A stretch of 22,864 nt of DNA from a virus, in IMG/VR virus record IMGVR_UViG_3300031507_000065, positions 1-22,864 of that record. One strand, given 5' to 3'. The position numbers were made by a program, and so were the translations under genes. The notes beneath the pieces were generated by a model that was not told the DNA's origin, searched no databases, and saw nothing but the letters and a program-made list of their open reading frames with translations. Every line of letters starts with the position of its first letter. Position 1 is the stretch's first letter. Positions 13,905 through 21,300 of this stretch are shown piece by piece.

Positions 13905-15281
13905 TCAGCGAGTACCGAGTGACACGTACGGGGAGAGCGTCGGGCCGGAGTTCTTCGGCGTGATGGCCGATTTCATCCACGGCTGGCCGTCAACGCGCTC
14001 GATCACGCGGTAGGCGATCAGATCGTTGCCGAACTTGTACTCGGTCGACGCCATCGCGGACATCGCCATGCGGTCACCGATGAGGTACTGCGAGAAGTCG
14101 ACGAAGTTGACGTCCCCGCCCGTGGTGGCCGAAGTCGACAGGGAGTTGACCTTCTCGGAGATGATGACCGGACGGCCCAGGATGGTCGCAGGCGGACCTT
14201 CCACGCCGTTGTTCAGCCACACCGCGCTACCGCCGGTACCGACGCTCAGCGCCATCGTGGCCAGCTCAGGGAAGGTGTCCGGGGAGACGACCCACACCGC
14301 GCTTGCGAGCGAGGAGGGCAGCATCCGCGAGTACATCTTGACCAGGTTCTCCCACAGGATCGTGAGGGTCAGCTGGCCGGACTCCTTCGCCTGCGTCACC
14401 AGGGCGTTGTTGTTGTTGCTGAACACGCCGAGAGGCTCGCCTGCGCCAGTACCCGCGAGGAACGCGCTGTCCTCGTAGTACGCGATGGCCAGAGGGAACG
14501 CCTCGTTGACGAACGCGTCGACGCTGATGGCGCTGTCCTGGCGAAGTTCGCTCGGAACCTCGGTGTACGCGGTCAGCTTTTTGGCCTCGAGGACGATCCG
14601 CGAGAACGACGGCTGGCTCTGAGTCAGCGCAGCCGCTTCCTCAGTCCAGTAGCCGACCACACCGCCCATGACGGACGAGACGTTGCTCGTGGCGTCCACG
14701 GTCGGGATGGCCGCACGCAGCGACGCCATCGGGATCACGCGGGCACGCGGGCGAACGACGGCCGTCTCCAGCGCCACACGCAACAGTTCGGCGCGGAATT
14801 CCTCGGGAATGAGGAAGCCGCCCGAACCGGGGTCGGTGGAAGACATGGCGTTCTGCACGAGTCGCCGGTTCGCCATCAGCTCACCGTTGCCGACGTCGGG
14901 CTTGTCGGAGATCGTGTCCAGGAACTGGACGATGTTCTCAAACTTGCCGTCCAGGGCCGCGCCCTGCGCCTTGCGGTTGTACTTGGAACCAGTCTGACGC
15001 GACGCCTTCACGTCGGCAGCCGTGGCCGGACGACTGTCGGGGCGCTTCAGGTTCACCAGGTGTTCGCGAGCGAAGTCGGCAAGACGCTTGTCGATCTGCT
15101 CGTTCATCTGGACTTGGATGTTGGGGTCGGCCTTGTTCGTCAGGGCCGCGTACTTGTTCATGAACTCGACCAGCTTGGCCGGATCCGCCTCGGACGAGAA
15201 GATCGCCTTACGGCGCTTGTCATCCATGAGGAACTCAGACATCTCCTCGGAGGTCTGAGGCACTGCCGTTTCGACTGCCAT
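13905..15281 (-). CDS. Major capsid protein, HK97 fold
   Basis: The frame opens at 15329, but GAGGAG 9 bases before ATG 15281 marks the start, giving 458 residues (MAVETAVPQTSEEM). Residues 1 to ~120 are charged and helical, like the delta domain that acts as internal scaffold and is removed by the prohead protease encoded just upstream. The HK97 body follows: SSTDPGSGGFLIPEEF, ELLRVALETAVVRPRARVIPM, EKKLTAYTEVPSELRQDS-like segment, DSAFLAGTGAGEPLG, LPSSLASAVWVVSPDTF and ILGRPVIISEKV. These are hallmark stretches of actinophage capsid proteins. It is followed by a strong hairpin. The cleavage site cannot be fixed from sequence. Confidence 0.92.
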   Translation of the reverse strand: MAVETAVPQTSEEMSEFLMDDKRRKAIFSSEADPAKLVEFMNKYAALTNKADPNIQVQMNEQIDKRLADFAREHLVNLKRPDSRPATAADVKASRQTGSKYNRKAQGAALDGKFENIVQFLDTISDKPDVGNGELMANRRLVQNAMSSTDPGSGGFLIPEEFRAELLRVALETAVVRPRARVIPMASLRAAIPTVDATSNVSSVMGGVVGYWTEEAAALTQSQPSFSRIVLEAKKLTAYTEVPSELRQDSAISVDAFVNEAFPLAIAYYEDSAFLAGTGAGEPLGVFSNNNNALVTQAKESGQLTLTILWENLVKMYSRMLPSSLASAVWVVSPDTFPELATMALSVGTGGSAVWLNNGVEGPPATILGRPVIISEKVNSLSTSATTGGDVNFVDFSQYLIGDRMAMSAMASTEYKFGNDLIAYRVIERVDGQPWMKSAITPKNSGPTLSPYVSLGTR

Positions 15282-15294
15282 TAAAAGAAGCTCC

Positions 15295-16134
15295 TCAGCT
15301 TCCGAAGGTGAACGCGGCCAGAAGGGCAAACCCCTGATTCGCGACTGAATTGTCAGGCACCGTGACAGGCTCGATCGATTCGAGAGCCTCCACGATATCG
15401 TTCACGTCCGGTTCCTCGATTTCCGGCACGCTCATCTGAGGCGCGCCCTTGAATCGTGCGAGCATCGCGCGCGCCTCGTCGGTGACGCTGGGGTCGGCCG
15501 TGTCGTTCGTGACCGCATCGGCGAGGCCGGACGCAACCGCTTCCTGCCCTGTGAACCACGAACCGTCCTCACCGTTCACGGTCATCAGGTTGCGCCATTC
15601 CTCAACCGTTCCGCCCGCGCGCACGGAGTACATGTCCGCGATGTTGCCGCTCACCTTGTCGAGCAATTCGGTTGCCCGCGCATGGGTCGCGCCGTTTCCG
15701 TAGGTCGCAGTCATTGCGTCGTGAATCATCACGAGCGCGTTGCGGGCCACGTTGATGCGATCGCCAGCCATCATGATGACGCTGGCCGCGCTCGCCGCCA
15801 CACCGTCAACCTGAGTGGTCACGGTGGCAGAGTGGTTGGCCAGAAGTGAGTGGATGGCAACGCCGTCGAATGCGTCCCCGCCGCGCGAGTTGATGCGCAC
15901 GAGGATGTTCGGAGTCATGACGTTGCGCAGGATCTCGGCCATGTCGACGGCTGACACTCCGCCGCCGTCCCACATCGATCCGCCGATATCACCGTAGATC
16001 ATGATCTCGGTTGTGTCGGCAGACAAGGCGTTGACAACGGGGGTGCGCGCATTGCCTGGCCGCGCCTCACGCGTCATGGCGATGTCGATGGCCGGGGCGA
16101 GGGAAGCGAGGATCTCGCGATGCCGCTTGTTCAT
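15295..16134 (-). CDS. Prohead protease, ClpP (S14) fold
   Basis: The open frame extends upstream to 16197 inside the portal gene, but ATG 16134 overlaps the portal TGA by four bases, giving 279 residues (MNKRHREILA). ClpP-like features in order are IYGDIGG (46-52), RINSRGGDAFDGVAIHSLL (80-98), the nucleophile Ser115 in DGVAASAASVIMMAGD, and His138 in MIHDA. GQEAVASGLADAV lies further on. This family cleaves scaffold or delta domains during capsid maturation. The last ~80 residues after the catalytic domain are acidic and may be a targeting or scaffold extension. Gene order portal-protease-capsid confirms the role. Confidence 0.9.
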   Translation of the reverse strand: MNKRHREILASLAPAIDIAMTREARPGNARTPVVNALSADTTEIMIYGDIGGSMWDGGGVSAVDMAEILRNVMTPNILVRINSRGGDAFDGVAIHSLLANHSATVTTQVDGVAASAASVIMMAGDRINVARNALVMIHDAMTATYGNGATHARATELLDKVSGNIADMYSVRAGGTVEEWRNLMTVNGEDGSWFTGQEAVASGLADAVTNDTADPSVTDEARAMLARFKGAPQMSVPEIEEPDVNDIVEALESIEPVTVPDNSVANQGFALLAAFTFGS

Positions 16135-17645
16135 CGGTTTGCCTTCCGCTTCCGGACGTAGCCACGGCAGTGATTGCCGTACTCTTCGCCTACGCAATTC
16201 TTGAAGTGCTCGCCGTCCGGGTAGTCAGCATACGCGTCCTCGCGGTTGCGATACAGCTTACCGTCATTGGCCTTGCATGGGTCGCACGTCGAATCGTCCT
16301 CATGCTCGACCGCTTCCCACTTCATCGCATTGTCGATCTCACGAGCCCATTCGATCAGATTCTCTGTGACCGTGGGCGCGCCCCATGCGTACGCGTTGGG
16401 GGGAAGCTGGGCGGGCGGCGCGGGTGGATTGATGACGGGCGCAGGAGGCGGCGCGGGCGCGGAGAACGGAACGGCGGGAAGCCCAAGCGCTTCAAGCAAC
16501 GCGGCGGCATCGAAGCCGAGAGGGACGGCGGCGGCAACCGCGTTCCACTTCGCGGTGAGCGCCGCATTCTCCTGATCCGAGTTCTCGGGAATGGGGCAGT
16601 CGTAATCGAATTCGAGCTGATCCCCTCCCGCATACATCGGCAGTAGGTCAGTGTTGAATGCGCGCTTCCACCGCTCAAGACGCGGAACGATCAGCCATTT
16701 ATCGAACAGGTATTCGGACGCTTCCGCGTTCGCACGGTTGACATCCTCGACAATTCCGAGCATCGACTTGGGGAAGCCGAACGCTTCAAGGATCTTGTCT
16801 CGGGAAAGGTTACTCAGCGAAGTGAATTCCATGTCACGCTGCGTAACCTTGCGATCCATCCACTGCGCACCCTGCTCAAGGATGGCAACACGATGTGCTT
16901 TCGCCACACCCTTGTGCTGCTCCGCCCATCGATCGCGCATCTCGCGGAACTCGTCATCGTCGAGACGCTTATCAACCTGCACGATCCCGCCCGGTTCGGC
17001 GGAATTCAGAAAGAAGTTTTTGTTCCATTCGGCCGAATAGCGCGAAGAGTCGATATCCGTAAGAATGGACTGAATCGGACCTAGGCCGCAGTACGGATCG
17101 AGGGGATTCGGCATCCGCAGTTGGATGACCTCGTTCGTCTCCAGCGGGACGCGCTCCCCGCCCGGCGCGGTGTAGATGTACCCGGCGATGAACTCCCACG
17201 GATCCGGTACCGGCTGCACACGATCGGGACGTATGGGCCACAACTCGATCGGCAGGGAGCCCATCAGGGACACCATGAGGTCGCCCTCACCGGTCAGATC
17301 GATGTGCTGCTGTCCAGTCTCGATCATCTCCTGGCGCGTCATGAACTTGTTCGGCCGGTTGATCAGATCGAGCGCGGCGTGAGAGGAGACCTCAACACGA
17401 TCGTCCTTGTTGCCCGATGCGGCCTTGCGGTACAAGTGCCAGTCCACGGCCGACGTGGCGGACGCGAGACGGTTGACGATGGCGAACACCGTGCCGACTT
17501 CAGCGTACGTCTCCATGAGGCGCACATCGGCAGGCCCGTTGCCGAACACCGAGAAGCCACCCGAGGAACGAGCGGCCAGAGGGGCAGGCGGGCGGGCGGA
17601 CGGCGCACGAGCGGCGCTGACGATAGAGCCAATGAGGCTCTTCAC
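16131..17645 (-). CDS. Portal protein with C-terminal Mu-F-like Cys-rich extension
   Basis: A 504-residue protein starting at GTG 17645 (GTGA overlap with the upstream stop). The body has the phage portal pattern: AIVNRLASATSAVDWHLYR, DLINRPNKFMTRQEM, LWPIRPDRVQPV, NEVIQLRMPNPLDPYCGLGPIQ, EWNKNFFLNSAEPGGIVQ, and GFPKSMLGIVEDVNRANAEAS near the wing/stem. A Pro/Ala-rich linker (around residues 395-420) leads to about 80 C-terminal residues with STCDPCKANDGK, YPDGEHFKNCVG and NHCRGYVR. That Cys/His pattern resembles the end of Mu gpF-type head morphogenesis proteins, normally a separate gene. It forms the dodecameric DNA gate of the head. Confidence 0.9.
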   Translation of the reverse strand: MKSLIGSIVSAARAPSARPPAPLAARSSGGFSVFGNGPADVRLMETYAEVGTVFAIVNRLASATSAVDWHLYRKAASGNKDDRVEVSSHAALDLINRPNKFMTRQEMIETGQQHIDLTGEGDLMVSLMGSLPIELWPIRPDRVQPVPDPWEFIAGYIYTAPGGERVPLETNEVIQLRMPNPLDPYCGLGPIQSILTDIDSSRYSAEWNKNFFLNSAEPGGIVQVDKRLDDDEFREMRDRWAEQHKGVAKAHRVAILEQGAQWMDRKVTQRDMEFTSLSNLSRDKILEAFGFPKSMLGIVEDVNRANAEASEYLFDKWLIVPRLERWKRAFNTDLLPMYAGGDQLEFDYDCPIPENSDQENAALTAKWNAVAAAVPLGFDAAALLEALGLPAVPFSAPAPPPAPVINPPAPPAQLPPNAYAWGAPTVTENLIEWAREIDNAMKWEAVEHEDDSTCDPCKANDGKLYRNREDAYADYPDGEHFKNCVGEEYGNHCRGYVRKRKANR

Positions 17646-17824
17646 TCGTCATCCTCGAACGCACTCTCAACCGCGCTCAGCCTGCGCTCAAGCTCGTCCT
17701 GCATCTCCTGGCCGAACGTCAGACCCAGAGGTGAGTCGGAGTCACGCGTGTGCAGATCGACGATGCGTGTGCGAGCGCGAAGGTTGATCCAAGTGCGCAC
17801 GTTCGGCGGAAGATCGAGGATCAC
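17642..17824 (-). CDS. Small hydrophilic protein upstream of portal
   Basis: A 60-residue protein starting at GTG 17824 (GTGA overlap with the upstream stop) and overlapping the portal start by four bases. It has a short Arg-rich N-terminal half (NVRTWINLRARTRIVDLHTRD) and an acidic helix at the C-terminus (GQEMQDELERRLSAVESAFEDDE). Double overlaps make it a reliable gene. The function is unknown. It may be a portal-associated factor given its strict coupling. Confidence 0.6.
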   Translation of the reverse strand: MILDLPPNVRTWINLRARTRIVDLHTRDSDSPLGLTFGQEMQDELERRLSAVESAFEDDE

Positions 17825-18087
17825 TTGCCATCACCACCCGAGGTGAGCCACTCCACGATCAGCAGGGAAATGCCGATGGCCGCGTACCCGGCAAGGTGGG
17901 ACCACTGATACGCGGTGAAGTCGAGGAACGCGAAGCCGCCCACCTGAAGCACTACGCGGCGCGTGCGACCCCAGGTGGGCAGGAGCGCGGCGAGAGTCCG
18001 AGCGATTACAACGAGCACGGGTGTGCGTGCTGGCCGCGTGCTGCGCGCCGCTCGCCCCCCGGCCCATGCCTCAGCAATGCTCGTCAT
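17821..18087 (-). CDS. Small membrane protein with two hydrophobic segments
   Basis: The frame opens at 18168, but that part would cross a hairpin terminator. ATG 18087 (MTSIAEAWAGG, 88 residues) or ATG 18099 is more likely. Neither has a clear Shine-Dalgarno. Hydrophobic segments are VLVVIARTLAALLPTW and, after a basic turn (GRTRR), VLQVGGFAFLDFTAYQW with AGYAAIGISLLIVEWL. It ends in a short soluble tail. It lies between the small-gene block and the portal operon, a place where actinophages often carry a small membrane protein. The role is unknown. Confidence 0.55.
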   Translation of the reverse strand: MTSIAEAWAGGRAARSTRPARTPVLVVIARTLAALLPTWGRTRRVVLQVGGFAFLDFTAYQWSHLAGYAAIGISLLIVEWLTSGGDGK

Positions 18088-18105
18088 GAACGCGAGCATA
18101 CAGCA

Positions 18106-18137
18106 GAAACGCCCGATCACCGATGACCGGGCGTTTC
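18106..18137 (-). terminator. Hairpin terminator after the second small-gene block
   Basis: GAAACGCCCG (18106-18115) and CGGGCGTTTC (18128-18137) form a perfect 10-bp stem. Three further pairs can form inside, closing on a four-base loop. It begins 18 bases after the stop of the gene at 18156-18335. The T residues at the 3' foot are part of the stem and the U tract is short, so efficiency is uncertain. It may also work from the other strand. Confidence 0.65.
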
Positions 18138-18155
18138 CGTGGAGTCGGACCGACC

Positions 18156-18335
18156 TTACTTGCCCCAAAGCTTGTTGGTCAGCCAGTGAATGACGTTGCC
18201 CTTGCTGTCCGTCTGCTTGACGTCTTTCGTGCGAGGCATGCGGCCGCCGGTACCGGCGCGTCCCGTTCCTGTACGGGGCACGTTGCCCCTCTGGCCGGTG
18301 CGTCCCTGCGCGTCCCGTTCAGCGCCCCTACTCAT
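18156..18335 (-). CDS. Small basic Gly/Arg/Thr-rich protein
   Basis: The frame opens at 18473, but ATG 18335 (MSRGAERDAQ) has GGGAGGGG just upstream and overlaps the end of the preceding gene by eight bases, giving 59 residues. The N-terminal half is low-complexity and positively charged (GRTGQRGNVPRTGTGRAGTGGR). The C-terminal half has a compact ending SKGNVIHWLTNKLWGK. The basic tail suggests nucleic-acid contact, but no motif supports a function. It is the last gene before the terminator. Confidence 0.55.
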   Translation of the reverse strand: MSRGAERDAQGRTGQRGNVPRTGTGRAGTGGRMPRTKDVKQTDSKGNVIHWLTNKLWGK

Positions 18336-18546
18336 TCGCCCCTCCCGCGCCGCCATTGCGCCCACGTGTCGCACCCTTGCCGAGACTCCGACCGTGCGCC
18401 CCGCGAATGCTGGAAGGCTTTGGCGGCGCCTCCTGCCTGGTGGTCGGTCGCACCGCATCACGCGGAATGTCACCCGACAGAATGCGCTTTGTGATCTTCC
18501 CGAGAAGTGATTGCCCCTGGGGCTTTTCCGCGTTGTGCTTTCCCAT
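18328..18546 (-). CDS. Small basic low-complexity protein
   Basis: A 72-residue, strongly basic protein (MGKHNAEKPQGQSLLGKI), with a helical start followed by a Pro/Arg/Gly-rich stretch (RPTTRQEAPPKPSSIRGAHG) and a Gly-rich acidic end. AAAGGTAAGG stands upstream as a moderate ribosome-binding site. It overlaps the next basic small protein. The two share a basic, Gly-rich style and could be related or act together. No family is recognised. Confidence 0.5.
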   Translation of the reverse strand: MGKHNAEKPQGQSLLGKITKRILSGDIPRDAVRPTTRQEAPPKPSSIRGAHGRSLGKGATRGRNGGAGGANE

Positions 18547-18561
18547 GCGCCTTACCTTTCG

Positions 18562-18738
18562 TCAGTAGATCATGCTTTCCGGAACGGCGTGGTGGTCGAC
18601 TGTCAGCGACCGATCGACGTGATACCAGCCGCCGAGAATGACCCCCTCAGGACGCGCGCTCTCCCGAGTCAGGTATTCGCAAGGCTCGCCGCATTCGTAC
18701 ATATGGTAAGGCGCGCCGATCTTCGCCACGCACTTCAT
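18562..18738 (-). CDS. Small Cys/His protein
   Basis: The frame extends to 18933, but GGGAGGG seven bases before ATG 18738 sets the start, giving 58 residues (MKCVAKIGAPYHMYECGEPC). Visible features are C3, C16 and C20 (CGEPC) and His40/His49/His50 in GWYHVDRSLTVDHHAVP, a possible zinc-binding set. It starts one base after the stop of the preceding gene, so the two are coupled and share its promoter. Function unknown. Confidence 0.55.
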   Translation of the reverse strand: MKCVAKIGAPYHMYECGEPCEYLTRESARPEGVILGGWYHVDRSLTVDHHAVPESMIY

Positions 18739-18739
18739 G

Positions 18740-18979
18740 TCAGACCCTCCCGTGCTTTTCGATGAACCTGTGAGCGGACATTTCGGCTTCCGTGAAGGTG
18801 GCCTCAACGCGAAGAACCTCACCAGTCGGACGCTGCACATACCAGTCACAGCGCGAGAACCTGGAAGCGCCGTAGTGCGCGCGAACAATCTCGAATCCAG
18901 TCGCCTTGTCCAGGTAATGGCCAGCCTTGACACGCCGAAACTTAATCGGTTCCTGGTTGTCCGTTCCGCTCTCCGTCAT
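18740..18979 (-). CDS. Hypothetical 79-residue accessory protein with leaderless promoter
   Basis: MTESGTDNQEPIKFRRV opens a hydrophilic protein with a strand-rich core (GHYLDKATGFEIVRAHYG; RCDWYVQRPTGEVLRVEATF) and a C-terminal helix (EAEMSAHRFIEKHGRV). The style resembles small host-takeover or DNA-interaction proteins of actinophages, but I see no defined motif. The ATG directly follows a TTGACA/TAGTGT promoter with seven bases between the -10 box and the ATG, so the mRNA is probably leaderless. It heads a four-gene block ending at the hairpin at 18106-18137. Confidence 0.6.
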   Translation of the reverse strand: MTESGTDNQEPIKFRRVKAGHYLDKATGFEIVRAHYGASRFSRCDWYVQRPTGEVLRVEATFTEAEMSAHRFIEKHGRV

Positions 18980-19019
18980 GTCAACTACACTACGGCATCG
19001 ACACTCAGCGTGTCAACTA
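18979..19019 (-). promoter_or_regulatory. Promoter with two direct TAGTTGACA repeats, leaderless
   Basis: On the minus strand TTGACA (19016-19011) is spaced 18 bases from TAGTGT (18992-18987), and the ATG begins seven bases later. TAGTTGACA occurs at 19019-19011 and again at 18987-18979, where its last base is the A of the ATG. The copies are in the same orientation, 32 bases apart (about three helical turns). A regulator bound to both would cover the -35 box and the start site. Confidence 0.7.
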
Positions 19020-19025
19020 CTCGCG

Positions 19026-20360
19026 TCACATCCAGCGCACGCGTGCATGACCTGCGAGATCCTGATCTGCGACCACGTATCGCGCCGTATCCATCGAGTC
19101 GTCCTCATCCTTGTGAGGGACTTCTTTGCTCGGCTTGCCATCCGCCGTCATCTCCCACACGTAGCCCTCGATCTCCTGCGCGAAGCCGATCGGCTTGCCA
19201 GCCTCCACCATCGCCTCATCGCGAGAGACCAGCGAATCGCGGCACACGTACAACCGTGGCTTGCCGTCATCCTGCACGCGTAGCCGGGTAGCCATGGCCT
19301 GCAATCCATCGCTCACGGTCTTCTGGGCGGGCGACGTGCCCATGCCTAGATGGCGCTCCAGTGTGGCCCTGTCTTCGGCATCGTGGTCACATAGGATCTT
19401 GCGTGGCTTCGGATACTTCCACGTCACGCCGTCCGCTTTGGTGACCACCTTCAGGATCTCTTTTGCGTGATCCTCAACAAGTGTCTTGCTGCGGTAGATC
19501 TCTTTCTCCAACCACAACCGGCCGTCCGGATCGATGGCCCACATCTGCCACACGAACGGGTGCGTATAGCCGAAGTCGACTCCCCAGATACGCGGCCATT
19601 CGTACGGCAACACCTTCCGATCGGAGAGGTGAACGTCCGGCCGCCAGTCCTCGTAGATGAGACCTTCTGCAGCCGCCCAACGTCCGTATCGCAGGCGTTC
19701 TTTGCGCACCCCCGTAAGGGCGTCCAACTTCTCGATGTACGCCTTACCGCGCGCCGTGAGCCTGCCGTCCGGATCGAACAGGACGGGGTTGTCCTCGTGA
19801 CGCGAATACAGCATTGTCGTCTTGCCGTCATCGCATCGTTTCTTCAGCCAATGCGAAGGCTGTTGCGGGTTGCAATCGGCGAGCAATTGCTGTGTCGGAA
19901 TGCGCCCGTTACGCAAGCGAGAGGAGAGCATCTCCCAGTCGTTAAGGGATAGCTCGGTAGCCTCCTGCACATAGGCGCAGTCATACTCCGAGGACATGAT
20001 CTTCATGGGCTTATCCATGCCGCCGACCGACACGGTACTGCCGTTCGAGTAGCGGAAGGCGGCTGGCTCTGAGCCGCTACCGCCGTACCATGTCACGATC
20101 CCCGTCTCAAGCGCCTCGGGCAGTACGTGCTCACGGAAGGTGACAAGCCCCGTGTTCGTCAGTGAGACGTGCGTCTTGCGCACCATGAGCACGCGCACAC
20201 TGTCGGTGCTCAGACAGCGCGCGTGGATGCGCTCAAGGATGCCACGCGACTTCCCCGTACCCGCCGCGCCAGCCAGTAGCACTTCCGGCTCACGCCGCTT
20301 GAACAGTTCGAGCGCCGCACCGCGTGCACGGTAACGGCGCTCGATGATCTTTCCCGCCAT
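19026..20360 (-). CDS. terL: Terminase large subunit (ATPase and nuclease)
   Basis: The frame opens at 20435, but ATG 20360 lies 11 bases after the stop of the preceding gene, giving 444 residues (MAGKIIERRYRARG). The Walker A motif GAAGTGKS is at 31-38. A Walker B-like YDCAYVQEATE is at 126-136, with Glu133 as the likely catalytic acid. A C-terminal RNase H-fold nuclease has the acidic residues Asp262 (GVDFGYTHP) and Asp325/Asp327 (CDHDAED), and ends with KDEDDSMDTARYV. It powers DNA translocation into the head and cuts the genome. Only a weak Shine-Dalgarno is visible, so coupling to the upstream gene is likely. It is separated from terS by about 2 kb of accessory genes. Confidence 0.93.
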   Translation of the reverse strand: MAGKIIERRYRARGAALELFKRREPEVLLAGAAGTGKSRGILERIHARCLSTDSVRVLMVRKTHVSLTNTGLVTFREHVLPEALETGIVTWYGGSGSEPAAFRYSNGSTVSVGGMDKPMKIMSSEYDCAYVQEATELSLNDWEMLSSRLRNGRIPTQQLLADCNPQQPSHWLKKRCDDGKTTMLYSRHEDNPVLFDPDGRLTARGKAYIEKLDALTGVRKERLRYGRWAAAEGLIYEDWRPDVHLSDRKVLPYEWPRIWGVDFGYTHPFVWQMWAIDPDGRLWLEKEIYRSKTLVEDHAKEILKVVTKADGVTWKYPKPRKILCDHDAEDRATLERHLGMGTSPAQKTVSDGLQAMATRLRVQDDGKPRLYVCRDSLVSRDEAMVEAGKPIGFAQEIEGYVWEMTADGKPSKEVPHKDEDDSMDTARYVVADQDLAGHARVRWM

Positions 20361-20370
20361 GCCGACTAGT

Positions 20371-20559
20371 CTACGGCCGATCCCCCACCATGAGCATTCC
20401 AGGCTTCGTGGGATGCGGAACCAAGACCTGCGCATCCTTCAACGTCATGAGCCGGTTCGGGCGAAAGCCGCTTCCGTCTCCGTCCAGCCACTCCGTTCCA
20501 GAGCCAAAGCTGAAAACCCATTCCGCGTCTCGCAACGCGGCCTCACTCATCTTTGTCAT
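20371..20559 (-). CDS. Hypothetical 62-residue protein upstream of terL, leaderless
   Basis: The frame can start at ATG 20565 or ATG 20559. The second is preferred because it lies seven bases past the -10 box, where transcription should begin. The sequence (MTKMSEAALRDAEWVFSF, then SGTEWLDGDGSGFRPNRLMTLKDAQVLVPH) is soluble, with a DGDGSGF loop that could bind a metal or simply be a turn. No family is recognised. It likely shares a transcript with terL. Confidence 0.6.
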   Translation of the reverse strand: MTKMSEAALRDAEWVFSFGSGTEWLDGDGSGFRPNRLMTLKDAQVLVPHPTKPGMLMVGDRP

Positions 20560-20565
20560 ACCCAT

Positions 20566-20599
20566 AGCCTAGTTGACACCCCATCAGGATGTCAACTAG
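20566..20599 (-). promoter_or_regulatory. Promoter with palindromic TAGTTGACA operator upstream of 20371 and terL
   Basis: TTGACA (20595-20590) and TAGGCT (20571-20566) are 18 bases apart on the minus strand. CTAGTTGACA and its reverse complement (20569-20578 and 20590-20599) form a palindrome with an 11-base gap. ATGGGTATG follows the -10 box directly, as in two other promoters of this window. It may drive terL expression. Confidence 0.75.
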
Positions 20600-20612
20600 G
20601 CCAACAAGATTG

Positions 20613-20711
20613 TTACGGTCTGCGCCGGAACGTGCCGATGAACTCCGCGAGTGTCCCGACAAGCGCGCCGATCACGAGCCCCAACGCGATGTGCATGATG
20701 AGCGGGGTCAC
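20613..20711 (-). CDS. Tiny 32-residue single-pass membrane protein
   Basis: GTG 20711 overlaps the upstream TGA by four bases (GTGA). The translation reads MTPLIMHIALGLVIGALVG, then TLAEFIGTFRRRP. It has a clean hydrophobic helix with a positively charged end, predicting a cytoplasmic C-terminus. It is the third gene of the secreted-protein operon. Possible roles include a small membrane toxin, an exclusion protein or a helper of the secreted product. No homologue is recognised. Confidence rests on the exact overlap and the helix. Confidence 0.55.
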   Translation of the reverse strand: MTPLIMHIALGLVIGALVGTLAEFIGTFRRRP

Positions 20712-20875
20712 GGCCGATGCCCGGTCAGTACGCCACGTACGCGTCCGTGTGGCCGCGCCCAATACGGCGCTACAGCGGCCGACGTCCGGTCTTCGGGGTC
20801 TGCGTGGTCGGTCGCGGTTTCGGCTTTGGCGGCTTCGGTGACGGACGGGGTGGAATCTTCTTTGCGCTCACTCAT
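20708..20875 (-). CDS. Small acidic hydrophilic protein, unknown
   Basis: The frame opens at 21058, but the upper part is a shadow of the secreted-protein gene. ATG 20875 shares a base with that gene's TGA, giving 55 residues (MSERKEDSTPSVTEAAKAET). It is acidic and Ala/Thr-rich, likely disordered, and ends in a basic segment (ARPHGRVRGVLTGHRP). It has no motif. Its position in a three-gene operon with one secreted and one membrane protein suggests a linked role. Confidence 0.5.
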   Translation of the reverse strand: MSERKEDSTPSVTEAAKAETATDHADPEDRTSAAVAPYWARPHGRVRGVLTGHRP

Positions 20876-21252
20876 CATCCGATCCGCTTGTACGAGTCGA
20901 GGCTGTTGTTGAACGGCGAAGCCATCGCGCCGGACGAGTTGGCGTAGATCAGGCCGCGCGTGCCTGCGCACCCGACACCCGTCCACACGTAGTAGTTGTG
21001 ATCGGTCCGGTTCCAGATGTAGGACGTCTGGCCGCCGTAGCCGCCCAGCGCCAGGCACTCGCCGGGGGACGTGTCAGCATCGTCGTGATCGACCATCGGG
21101 TACCACGATCCCGAAGTGTCGTAGAAGCAGATGGCGTCCGCCGTACACACACCCACAGCCTGCGCGGGCTGAGCAACCAGGAGGGTCAGCCCCAGAGCGA
21201 TGCACAGCGCTCCGAAGACCGCGAGCGCCTTGTTCGTGAACCGGTTGATCAT
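20875..21252 (-). CDS. Secreted peptidase-inhibitor-I36-like protein
   Basis: A 125-residue protein with GGAGGAAAG before ATG 21252. Residues 1-32 are a classic Sec signal peptide: NRFTNK positive end, hydrophobic core ALAVFGALCIALGLTLLVA, and AQA cleavage site before VG. The mature part has four cysteines (C36, C42, C66, C95), likely two disulfides. It also has the strand pattern ICFYD, then SYIWNRTDHNYYVWTG, C-A-G and FNNSLDSYKR. This resembles I36-type proteins such as the Streptomyces metalloproteinase inhibitor, which have a beta/gamma-crystallin fold. A phage gene for an exported protein is unusual and suggests lysogenic conversion or exclusion. Inhibitor activity is a guess. Confidence 0.7.
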   Translation of the reverse strand: MINRFTNKALAVFGALCIALGLTLLVAQPAQAVGVCTADAICFYDTSGSWYPMVDHDDADTSPGECLALGGYGGQTSYIWNRTDHNYYVWTGVGCAGTRGLIYANSSGAMASPFNNSLDSYKRIG

Positions 21253-21281
21253 CTTTCCTCCAGTGAGAGAGATCGGAAAAG

Positions 21282-21300
21282 AGCACGGGACCTAAGCATC
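21282..21300. repeat. 19-bp inverted repeat, left copy
   Basis: AGCACGGGACCTAAGCATC here is the exact reverse complement of 22134-22152. The copies are 833 bases apart in opposite orientation and each sits just downstream of a TTGACA at 18-base spacing, so each comprises the -10 box and first transcribed bases of a promoter. Confidence 0.85.

Noticed and set aside
17121-17846. Plus-strand open frame of 241 codons opposite the portal
   Set aside because: The portal frame is certain, and this translation has no domain and shadow-like composition.
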